Below are positions 1 through 7,700 of a stretch of 13,291 nucleotides of DNA, in pieces (the stretch's first letter is position 1; the number at the start of each line of letters is the position of its first letter). This DNA is from Glaciecola sp. UBA1851 (GTDB lineage Bacteria > Pseudomonadota > Gammaproteobacteria > Enterobacterales > Alteromonadaceae). The notes beneath the pieces are model-generated. The model had not been told where the DNA came from, ran no database searches, and was given only the letters and a program-made list of their open reading frames with translations. The DNA is taken from assembly GCA_002338515.1 (NCBI GenBank), contig DDIL01000086.1:1-13291 (forward strand). The letters run 5' to 3'. Both the position numbers and the translations under genes were made by a program.

Positions 1-1173
1 ATAACCCGCAGGAGAACCTGCTTCAAACATCCCTTGTCCAAGAATCACAAGCGTGCGATGAAAGTCTGGACGAAGTTTTGTCACACCGAAGCCACGGCAA
101 GTAGAAATAACAAATTCACGTGGCGTTTTAAATTTTTGTAAGGTTAAAGACCAACTTTCTTTATGTTTTATTAAAGTCTCGATCACACTAGGTATATGAC
201 CATTGGTCTTTAGCCATGTTCTTGCCATACTATCGACCATTCCTTTACCTGGACTGTCGGCAATAAAATGTTTTGCTAGCTTATAGCTAATATGCTGAGC
301 TGTCGCTGGATGAATGGCTATGTCATTTAACATGCTTAAGCCTTGCTGTTGTCCATTTTCAGCTTGAGGGTAAGTTTTACCTAATAACATTCTTGCACCA
401 GGTTCATGTGTAAAGGGTCTGAATTTAAATGCTGCAGGCTCATTACGCTTTACACTACCAACACTCCAGCCGGTTATCCCTTTGGCTAACTCAATGACAT
501 CTTGTTGAGTATAAGGAGCATCAACTCCCAAAGTATGTAACTCCAAAATTTCTCTTGCTAAATTTTCATTTAACCCGCGTATTTTTTTCTTTTTATTATT
601 TTTTTGTCTTTGTACGGCTTTGCTATTTGGGCCACTTGATTGTTCGTTATTCAGATATAGTAGCATTGATGGGTGCTGAATCACGGCTTTAAGCATATTA
701 GCAAAATTTAGGTGTAAATTTGGAGCAATAGCTTCAACCTCAAGCGTGGGAGATAATAGCGTCATAGGCAAATTTTGACGACTGACACTAAAATGATTCG
801 AAAAAAAATCGAGTAAGCGAGATTGTAATGCTTGTTTATGGTTAATATTCGCCAGAGCGGTATGCTCGGCTAATTTTATTGATTGGTTCACTAATTTTTT
901 TCGCAAATTACCACTGTTCATTTTGGGTAACATACTACTTTTGTTAGCAGAGCTTTTTGTTTCTTGTGTTTGAGCTTGTTTAAACTGGTAGTAGCCATTG
1001 ATTGCTTCTTGGCTTGACCACAATTGTGAGTCTAGTCTATATTCTTGGAGTTGTTCGATTAGCCACTGTTGAATTTCATAAATTGAACGCTTTCCCTGCA
1101 ACGCTTTGTAACTGAAGGCATCAGTACCATATAAGAAACGGTTCATCGCTATATAAGCATAGTCATTTAGCAC
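1..1173 (-). CDS. DUF1800 family protein, 3' end beyond the window
   Basis: I translated this frame by hand: it is open for 391 codons from a GTG at 1173-1171 down to position 1, so the C-terminus is missing. The family (Pfam DUF1800) has no firmly established biochemical role; members often sit beside DUF1501 genes, which would lie to the left here. Family landmarks are visible: an N-terminal AMNRFLYGTDAF segment, SRLLDFFSNHFSV (about residue 120), NENLAREILELHTLGVD (about 206-222), a THEPG..LLGKTYP segment, HPATAQHISYKLAKHFIAD, and LGQGMFEAGSPAGY at the edge. The GTG is chosen because AAGG lies 8 nt upstream and the N-terminal family motif follows at once; the next in-frame start is an ATG at 1146. 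No signal peptide is visible. A Lys-rich insert (KNNKKKK) precedes the NENLARE motif. Membership of the sugar cassette is uncertain. Confidence 0.9.
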   Translation of the reverse strand, partial: MLNDYAYIAMNRFLYGTDAFSYKALQGKRSIYEIQQWLIEQLQEYRLDSQLWSSQEAINGYYQFKQAQTQETKSSANKSSMLPKMNSGNLRKKLVNQSIKLAEHTALANINHKQALQSRLLDFFSNHFSVSRQNLPMTLLSPTLEVEAIAPNLHLNFANMLKAVIQHPSMLLYLNNEQSSGPNSKAVQRQKNNKKKKIRGLNENLAREILELHTLGVDAPYTQQDVIELAKGITGWSVGSVKRNEPAAFKFRPFTHEPGARMLLGKTYPQAENGQQQGLSMLNDIAIHPATAQHISYKLAKHFIADSPGKGMVDSMARTWLKTNGHIPSVIETLIKHKESWSLTLQKFKTPREFVISTCRGFGVTKLRPDFHRTLVILGQGMFEAGSPAGY

Positions 1174-1181
1174 AAATTTAA

Positions 1182-1185
1182 CCTT
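1182..1185 (-). promoter_or_regulatory. Ribosome binding site supporting a GTG start for the DUF1800 gene
   Basis: Minus-strand AAGG lies 8 nt before the GTG at 1173-1171. It decides the start over the in-frame ATG at 1146-1144, which would remove part of the conserved N-terminal motif. The upstream in-frame stop is at 1218-1216 with no ATG between. Confidence 0.55.
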
Positions 1186-1273
1186 ATTACACCCGTATGC
1201 CCTAGAGTATATACCTCAATAAAAACGGTTCAATATGCTTTACATATTCTTTACAATTATGGTGGCACCCTTC

Positions 1274-1295
1274 TTTTAGAATATAACGTCTAAAA
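1274..1295. repeat. 22-bp inverted repeat between the lipoprotein and DUF1800 genes
   Basis: TTTTAGA (1274-1280) and TCTAAAA (1289-1295) are perfect 7-bp inverted arms around an 8-bp spacer. It lies about 100 bp upstream of the DUF1800 start. Neither strand has a T-run directly after the hairpin, so an operator is more likely than a terminator. The DNA is very AT-rich and chance is possible. Confidence 0.3.
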
Positions 1296-1329
1296 AAATA
1301 GCTTAAATAAATTGTTAAGTCTAAATTAA

Positions 1330-2205
1330 TCAATAATATTGCAAAGGTGAGGCGAGTACCCTGCCTTTCACTAAATATAAATCATCATACCTTACTCCAC
1401 CATTACCGTATGGAGTATCTACCGGGCCACCATTACAAGTTGCGTAGAAATAAGTAATGGGTTGCTCGCGCTTCATCCTAAAATCCGCCCCCGTATATAC
1501 CTTTTGTTGAGTAGGGAACTCTTTACCGCCTCTAATATACACATCATATTTTTGACCACCATCAACAAGCTTATTATTATTCACGACCGTCCAGATTTCA
1601 TACCAAGTGCCTGTTTCCATGGGCATGGCATATGAGTCAGTTTTATTATTATAAATGCGATCATACCAATCACCTTTTCGAACAGCGAGTGTACCATCAT
1701 TTTTGAAATCAACATTACCATCATACCTGTCCGTTATTCTTAGACTTGGCTCAAGTGAATTATAGTCATTTTCAATAATACCTTGTGGGTTTAAATTGCT
1801 TAATCCAAGTACATGGTTGTTAGGAAATGCCTCAACATTTACTCTTGTATATAACGTGTAGGTTTCACCCACTTCAATCGCGACAGGTAGTCGTTTAAAA
1901 GAGAGCGCTTTTCTGTTTCCTAACACACCTTCTGGCGCGGGCTTTTTTATCAAAAAATGATTATCAGTGTTAGCTTCCTTTCTTATTTCCGTCACTTGAG
2001 GGTTGTCAATCATGGGTTGCGTTTGGTTAAACGTATCAACTATTGTCCACTCATTAAGTGAAGAAGTGGATTCAAAGTCATCAATTTTAAGCCATTTTTC
2101 TTCTATGGTAGGTTCTATTGAAATATTGTCGTTAACTATCACGCAACCTGAAGCCAAAATAATTAATGCAGTTAGCAGTGTTATATAGATTAGTTTACGT
2201 TTCAT
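1330..2205 (-). CDS. Secreted lipoprotein of unknown function, predicted beta-sandwich
   Basis: I do not recognise a named family in this 291-aa protein. It begins with a basic N-terminus (MKRK), a hydrophobic stretch and a lipobox LASGC with Cys21, so it should be lipid-anchored; residue +2 is Val, compatible with outer-membrane sorting. The mature part looks mostly beta: it opens with a KIDDFESTSSLNEW segment, has ETGTWYEIWTVVNN near 197-210, and ends with GGVRYDDLYLVKGRVLASPL. A 'DDLYL' last strand of this sort is common in concanavalin-A-like/jelly-roll domains that bind or cut polysaccharides. An AGAG ribosome binding site precedes the ATG. It follows the ThuA gene by 165 nt and may have its own promoter. 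It may be a carbohydrate-binding protein or an unrecognised jelly-roll lyase (PL28 ulvan lyases have that fold), but I see no motif that decides. Confidence 0.85.
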   Translation of the reverse strand: MKRKLIYITLLTALIILASGCVIVNDNISIEPTIEEKWLKIDDFESTSSLNEWTIVDTFNQTQPMIDNPQVTEIRKEANTDNHFLIKKPAPEGVLGNRKALSFKRLPVAIEVGETYTLYTRVNVEAFPNNHVLGLSNLNPQGIIENDYNSLEPSLRITDRYDGNVDFKNDGTLAVRKGDWYDRIYNNKTDSYAMPMETGTWYEIWTVVNNNKLVDGGQKYDVYIRGGKEFPTQQKVYTGADFRMKREQPITYFYATCNGGPVDTPYGNGGVRYDDLYLVKGRVLASPLQYY

Positions 2206-2301
2206 TTTTATCTCTTTTTTTAATGAATAGACACATGGAGTTTACTTAATATGAAAGGTCGTACAGGAATAATAAAAATTACGCTACATAATCATTAATC
2301 G

Positions 2302-2319
2302 TAGCTATAATTATAGTTA
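2302..2319. promoter_or_regulatory. Palindrome, candidate operator overlapping a -10 box
   Basis: CTATAATTATAG (2305-2316) is a perfect 12-bp palindrome. It extends to 18 bp (2302-2319) with a single mismatched pair (2304/2317). The centre is about 105 bp upstream of the lipoprotein ATG, in a gap with no gene. Its position over a TATAAT box would suit a dimeric repressor, which is inference. Confidence 0.4.
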
Positions 2320-2336
2320 TCAAGTCTTTTTGACAA
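2310..2336 (-). promoter_or_regulatory. Candidate sigma-70 promoter for the 291-aa lipoprotein gene
   Basis: Reading the minus strand, TTGTCA (2336-2331) is a good -35 match and TATAAT (2315-2310) is a consensus -10, separated by 15 nt, which is shorter than the usual 17. Transcription would begin near 2303 and leave a leader of about 100 nt before the ATG at 2205. Because TATAAT lies within a palindrome, the spacing or the palindrome may be the real signal. Confidence 0.4.
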
Positions 2337-2370
2337 AAGTTGATAAAGCGAAAACAATGAACTGTTTAAC

Positions 2371-3150
2371 TTAATTTTCAGTTGGCTTTTCAATGCCCTT
2401 TCCTGTAGCTGCCCAATAAATGCCGCCATAGAGGTGATGTAAAAACGTAGGGTCTTTGTAGACTAAAGGAAGATGTCCCAAAGATGTATAAAAAGAGCGC
2501 CCTCCGTCAAACTCATGATACCAAGCTAGCGGATGAAACTCTCCCATACCATTTGATTTAACTCTTCCCCAATCCGCTTTTGGATCGTAGGTCGATTCAT
2601 CAATTGTAAGTAAATAATTTAATCCTTCGATATTAGCTGGGTGAAAATCATAGAATTCATCCGTCCACAAATGTCTGTTGTAAAATGCCTGCATACCGGG
2701 AAAGCTATTATCTTGTTTTACTAAAACAGCGGTTTGATTGACGGGGTGTATTCTAAAGTAATGACCCACCAATTTACCATACCACTCCCAGTCATACTCA
2801 GTATCAGAAGCCGAATGCACGCCAACAAACCCTTTACCGGACTGGATAAATCGTTTAAAGGCCGATTGCTGTTTGTTATTAAGAATATTACCGGTGGTAT
2901 TAATAAAAACAATTACGTCAAAGTCTTTTAGAAAGTCATCATTAAAATGGTTAGCATCTTCATGCCACTGCATACTAAAATCATGACGCTGTGACAGCGC
3001 TCGCATAGCGCTTACAGCATCATGAATAGACTCATGATGCCAGCCGTCGGTTTTTGTAAATAACAGTACGTTAAATTGAGACGCGTAGCCATTATTGCAA
3101 AATAATACAAATAAAAGCGTTAGAAACGATAAATTTCTTAAGTGAAACAT
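2371..3150 (-). CDS. Secreted ThuA-like domain protein
   Basis: This 259-aa protein is a stand-alone ThuA-like (class I glutamine-amidotransferase-fold) protein. The family is named after a trehalose-utilisation gene, but its activity is not settled; members are common in polysaccharide loci. A Sec signal peptide (about residues 1-23, ending NNGYA) should send it to the periplasm. Landmarks are FNVLLFTKTDGWHHESI at 26-42, DFDVIVFINTTG at 76-87, GFVGVHSASD at 107-116 and HPLAWYHEFDGGRSFYTSLGH at 206-226, so the domain is full length. It shares these elements with the N-terminal domain of the GH78 fusion at 8429-4755 but is clearly divergent from it. The ATG has AAGG 12 nt upstream. It lies 175 nt after the second sulfatase, so it may be read through from the operon or have its own promoter. 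Substrate and reaction are unknown. Confidence 0.88.
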   Translation of the reverse strand: MFHLRNLSFLTLLFVLFCNNGYASQFNVLLFTKTDGWHHESIHDAVSAMRALSQRHDFSMQWHEDANHFNDDFLKDFDVIVFINTTGNILNNKQQSAFKRFIQSGKGFVGVHSASDTEYDWEWYGKLVGHYFRIHPVNQTAVLVKQDNSFPGMQAFYNRHLWTDEFYDFHPANIEGLNYLLTIDESTYDPKADWGRVKSNGMGEFHPLAWYHEFDGGRSFYTSLGHLPLVYKDPTFLHHLYGGIYWAATGKGIEKPTEN

Positions 3151-3208
3151 AGCTTGTAAACCTTAGCATGTGTTGAGAATTAAATTATTATCATTAACTC
3201 AATCCTGT

Positions 3209-3233
3209 TTAAGAAACGGCGCTCAGCACCGCT
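3209..3233 (-). terminator. Weak candidate terminator after the second sulfatase
   Basis: On the minus strand AGCGGTGC, loop TGA, GCGCCGTT can pair over 8 bp with two G-U wobbles (3233-3226 with 3222-3215), followed by TTTCTT. It lies about 90 nt past the sulfatase stop. The T-tract is broken by a C and the stem is imperfect, so this may only attenuate transcription between the sulfatase and ThuA genes. Confidence 0.3.
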
Positions 3234-3325
3234 ACAACCACGATTTTCTGTGTTGCACAATTCAGCAATAGAATAACTATTACTTAGCTTTACATTATTT
3301 AACCATATACATACGTAAATACGGA

Positions 3326-4726
3326 TTAGTCTTGAAGAATTTTTCGCTCATTTACTTCATACCATTCATTTAATTTACCAGATAATTGAGCAACTTTTTC
3401 AGGGTATTTGGACGCAAGGTTTACCATTTCAAATTCATCTTCGAGAACGTTATATAACCTAGGACCTGTTAACATCTGATCATGATGCTTTTGATAACTA
3501 ATATTTACCCCATCATAACTCAATATTAATTTCCATCCGTCTTTAATTACCCAACGGTAAAGTAGTGTAGATTCAGGGTCATTTAGATCGGCCATATCGT
3601 GAGCAAATCCTTCACCAAATATTGCTTCTCTTTCAATTGATTGTTCATTCTTCATTATGTCAAACAAATTTTCACCAGGCAGACCTTGTGGGATATCGAC
3701 ACCAGCAGCAGCTAAAATAGTTGGAACAATATCAATACTACTTATTGCTTCTGTTCTCATTTGTGGACTAATTTGATTGGGTAACGAGAACATTATTGGT
3801 GTCCTTACGCCGCTCTCGCCTGGACTCTGTTTAGAATGCGGTAAGAATCGATTAGTCTGAGTAGGATTAGTTATCCAACCATTATCCGACACATACACAA
3901 TCATGGTGTTATCTTTGATGCCTTTTTGCTCCAAATACTCAACTAATTGGCCATTGGTTTCATCAAACCACTCAATCATGGCATAGTATTTCGCAATCGA
4001 TTCTGGTAACCCTCTATTTTCATAGTTTTTTAAGAATCTAGGTGGCGGATTATGTGGTGTGTGCGGCATATAAGGTGCATACCATACTAAGAATGGTTGT
4101 TCCTTTGCATGGGCGCGATCAATAAAGTCTGTTATTACGCCAAGGCCTTCTCGTCCAATTTTTAAACCGTCATCACCATGGCGGCCTCTTGGATTAGGAA
4201 AACCTCTTGTCATGCCTTCGTCAAATCCACCACGAGAATAATTCCCTTCCCACCATTTACCCGTTTGAAGTGAAACATAGCCTTTTTGTTTTAATAACTC
4301 AGGCAAGGTATCAAACTCGTCAATTTTGGCTATTATTTCACCTCTTTGTTTATGATACGCTTCCCCCTTTTTGCCACCTGGCAACCTACGGGATGGGTCA
4401 TTACCCGTTATGCCATGTTGATGTGCATATAAACCTGTCGCAATTGTCGCGAGTGATGGTCTACATAAAGAAGTAGGTACATAGCCTCGCGTAAAGGTTA
4501 CACCTTCATTTGCTAACTTATCTAGTGCTGGAGTTTTTACTAATTCATGACCCATAAATCCGTAATCATTCCAAGCGTGGTCGTCTGATAATATAAGAAT
4601 GATATTAGGTGGAGTAGACGAACTTTCGTTTTGTGCATTCGTTACTTGGTTCTTACATGCAGACAAACACAAAATGCTAGCAACTAGCAAAAATGTAAAA
4701 CGTATCAAATTAGAAAGTATCATCAT
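3326..4726 (-). CDS. S1-type sulfatase lipoprotein with a CRPSL active-site motif
   Basis: The 466-aa protein is an alkaline-phosphatase-fold (S1) sulfatase, expected to hydrolyse sulfate esters on the algal polysaccharide or its oligosaccharides. The N-terminus has a hydrophobic segment and lipobox LSAC (Cys24; +2 is Lys). Metal-site residues are visible as SDD at 47-49 and SDNG at 280-283, with GKW at 156-158 and PHTPH at 221-225. The residue that would become formylglycine is Cys88 in C-R-P-S-L; the usual motif is C-x-P-S-R, so Leu replaces Arg. The rest of the site (ATIATGLYAHQHG) is intact and other sulfatases share such motifs, so I read it as a subfamily trait rather than decay. The end (RLYNVLEDEFEMVNLASK) is family-typical. 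A good AAGAGAAG site precedes the ATG; a second Met follows at once. It starts 28 nt after the GH78 stop. The exact subfamily and sulfate position are not determined. Confidence 0.92.
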   Translation of the reverse strand: MMILSNLIRFTFLLVASILCLSACKNQVTNAQNESSSTPPNIILILSDDHAWNDYGFMGHELVKTPALDKLANEGVTFTRGYVPTSLCRPSLATIATGLYAHQHGITGNDPSRRLPGGKKGEAYHKQRGEIIAKIDEFDTLPELLKQKGYVSLQTGKWWEGNYSRGGFDEGMTRGFPNPRGRHGDDGLKIGREGLGVITDFIDRAHAKEQPFLVWYAPYMPHTPHNPPPRFLKNYENRGLPESIAKYYAMIEWFDETNGQLVEYLEQKGIKDNTMIVYVSDNGWITNPTQTNRFLPHSKQSPGESGVRTPIMFSLPNQISPQMRTEAISSIDIVPTILAAAGVDIPQGLPGENLFDIMKNEQSIEREAIFGEGFAHDMADLNDPESTLLYRWVIKDGWKLILSYDGVNISYQKHHDQMLTGPRLYNVLEDEFEMVNLASKYPEKVAQLSGKLNEWYEVNERKILQD

Positions 4727-4754
4727 CTTCTCTTTATTTTATTTTTAATTATGT

Positions 4755-7700
4755 CTATCTGAGCGTGAATTTATGCTCGCCAAATCCAAGTTCTTGCGTC
4801 GCTTTACTATCAATGAGTTGCATTTTATTAGGTGTAATGAAATTAGCGGTAGTATTTTTAGGAATACTTATACTAACGTGAACCTCGTCACTTATATATT
4901 CCCAAGAAACCTCTATCTTTCCTTCTGGGGTTTCATAAAAACCTCTTGCACGCTTTAACTTCTTATTAAATTGAGGCGCAATATCAACATGAGTAAAGCC
5001 AGGCGCTACCGCATTAATACCCAGTATTCCTTCATAAAACCATCTAGCTACGCTACCATATGCATAATGATTCAATGAGTTCATACCTTGAGGGTTGAAG
5101 CCGTCTTCAATCGAATATGAGTTCCATCTCTCCCAAGTGGTAGTTGCGCCATTGTTTATCGAATAAAACCATGATGGATAGGTTTCATTAAACAAAATAC
5201 TAAAAGCTAAATCGGTCCTTCCCGCTTTTTGCAATTCTTGTAGAAGTAAAGGTGTACCTAAGAAACCTGTGCGCAAGTGATTATCAGCTTTTGCAACATG
5301 TTCAATTAGTTTATTGCGTGCTACCGGCACTAAATTAGGCTCGAACAAGTCAAAGGCTAAGCCGAGTAGATAAGTTGTTTGTGTTTCGCGAGCTTCTTTA
5401 AGATTGAGTTCTGAGTCAAAAAAATGCTGATTAAAAGCTTGTTTAATAGACGCATGCAAGTCTTTTAATTTCTCTACATCTTCTTGCTTACCAAGCGCTT
5501 GTGCGCTTAATAGTGTCATTTCAACTGACCGAGCGTAATATGCGGTAGAGATGAGTTTGAAATCTGTGTCACCTCTATTTCCGTTGTTTTTACTGGTATC
5601 GGCAAATGGTTGTAACCAATCACCAAAGGTATTCATACTAGAAATATACCCAGTAGTTTTGCTATCATGAAAATCCAACCAACGCTGCATCATGTCATAG
5701 TTATCATGCAATATTTGTTTATCGCCAGTCAGCATATAAAGCTCGTAAGGAATAATGGTTGCGGCATCTCCCCATCCCGAGGAAGCAAAATTAATCCACT
5801 CCACAAAAGGAATGTATAAAGGTATTTTACCTTGCGGTGTTTGCTCTTCTCTTACACTTTGTAGCCATGCCGACCAAAAAGCATACACATCAGACAAATA
5901 CATAGAAGGAGTGAGAAATACTTGAGCATCGCCTGTCCAACCTAATCTTTCATCGCGTTGTGGGCAATCTAAAGGGATGTCATAAAAATTACTTCTTAAT
6001 CCCCATTCAATATTTTGTCGCAACTGATTAATCTTCGCATGACCACTTTTAAAACTCTCGTGCAATTTCATATCTGAGTGTTGCACAACTGCTTTCGCCC
6101 AGTTTTTATTGGGTGTTTTAGACTTATCAAACCCTGTTATCTCGATATAACGATATCCATGGTAGGTAAAAGTAGGTCGATAATTGACTTTATTGCTTTC
6201 ATTAGGCATAAATAAATTTTTGGATTCAGCACTACGATAATTTTCCGTATAAAACTTACCTTTATGCAATGCTTCAGCATATCTAACTTGTACCTCCTGA
6301 TTAGCAATAACTGGTATATTTAAATCGGGAACACCTACCATATTTTGCCCAAAATCAAATATCACAACACCATTTTTATGATCGCTCGAGCTAGTAATAA
6401 TGCTTTTTACGGGAAGTTTTTCGATATTACGTATAGGAGCATGACGCTTAGGACTAATTAAAACATTGTCATTCAAAGCTTCCTTGACCGTGGTTACCCA
6501 TGTACCCGGTGAATTGGCAATATCGTAATCAGTCTGCATCCAACCGGGCAACTCCATACTTTGTTTATAATGCTCTCCATCATAGATGCTAGCAAATCGA
6601 ATGGGCCCATCTAGTGTCGCTAACCACGAATCGTCTGAAACTATTGTTTCTTTTTGACCATCAACATAAGTTACTTCCAACTGAGCTAGTAAGCGAGCAG
6701 GTACTAAAAACTCCCTTTCTTTAAACTTAAATACACGTGTTGAATACCAACCGCCTGCTATTTTGCTAGATAAAACATTATCACCTTGGTGCAATAATTC
6801 ACTAACGTCATAGCTAAGTGATTCAATTCTTTTCTTATATGGTGTCCACCCGGGCGTCATCACATCACTTGGAGCAACATCTTCTCCATTGATAAAGGCC
6901 TTGAATAAGCCTTTAGCTGACAGGTACAGCCTTGCTTGTTTTATAGGTTTGTTTAGCTTGAAATTTTTCCTAAGATATTGAGGCGTTGCTAATGTTTCTT
7001 GCGTAGGTTCGCGTTCAAGTGATGTTTCAGGATGTCCAATCCATTGACCTGCCCAATCAGACGAGCTTAATAGACCTAATTCAGCTGTTTGGACAAAACT
7101 CCATTGAGACACACTTTCACTGTCTCCCCAATATCTCACGCGCCAATAAATTGCTTGTCGAGAATTTAGCTTTTCACCGTCATACTTTACCCATGAAGTT
7201 TGAGACGATTGCACTTTCCCGCTATCCCATAAGTCTGGGGTACTCAGTCCATCTTCACTAGAAGCGACTTGAATTTGATATGCAGTTTGTTCAGTAACCC
7301 TATCTAGCGGGTTTACCTTCCATGAAAATCTTGGAATTTGCTCATAATAACCAATTGGATTGTCGAAGCCCTCTCCTAATTTAAGATTAAGAGGGCGCGC
7401 AGAATGGTTTTCATTATCGAATACAAAAGAACGAGTTGAAGATTGTGTAGCGGTTGGGAAGTCATCTGGAACCTCTATGGTAATAGGCTGTGATGCAGCC
7501 CACTGGGTACCTCTCAAAAATGTTGTAATAAAACCAACGCTTTCAAATGAAGTTTGCTCGTGCCCTAATGTTGTATGGAAGACTCTGCCTTTGCCATATT
7601 CAATTGTCATCAACATAGGCTCGTTACGACCGGTTCCTCCTTCATTAATTGGGCACAGCGCACTGGCTAGGATTGTTAAGTTTTGTGCAGGCCCTCTTAA

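Noticed and set aside
578..608. A-tracts in the DUF1800 gene as a programmed frameshift site
   Set aside because: The zero frame stays open and motif-bearing on both sides and no stimulatory structure is seen, so the runs only encode a Lys/Asn-rich insert.
1260..1272. GGTGGCACC motif as a terminator stem after the lipoprotein gene
   Set aside because: The arms are 4 bp with a 1-nt loop and there is no T-run on the minus strand, so it cannot form a normal terminator.
2721..2931. Open frames on both strands within the free ThuA gene
   Set aside because: Both are out-of-frame shadows of a clearly conserved coding region.
4207..4476. Plus-strand open frame of 89 codons inside the second sulfatase
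   Set aside because: It is antisense to the conserved active-site region of the sulfatase and has no independent support.
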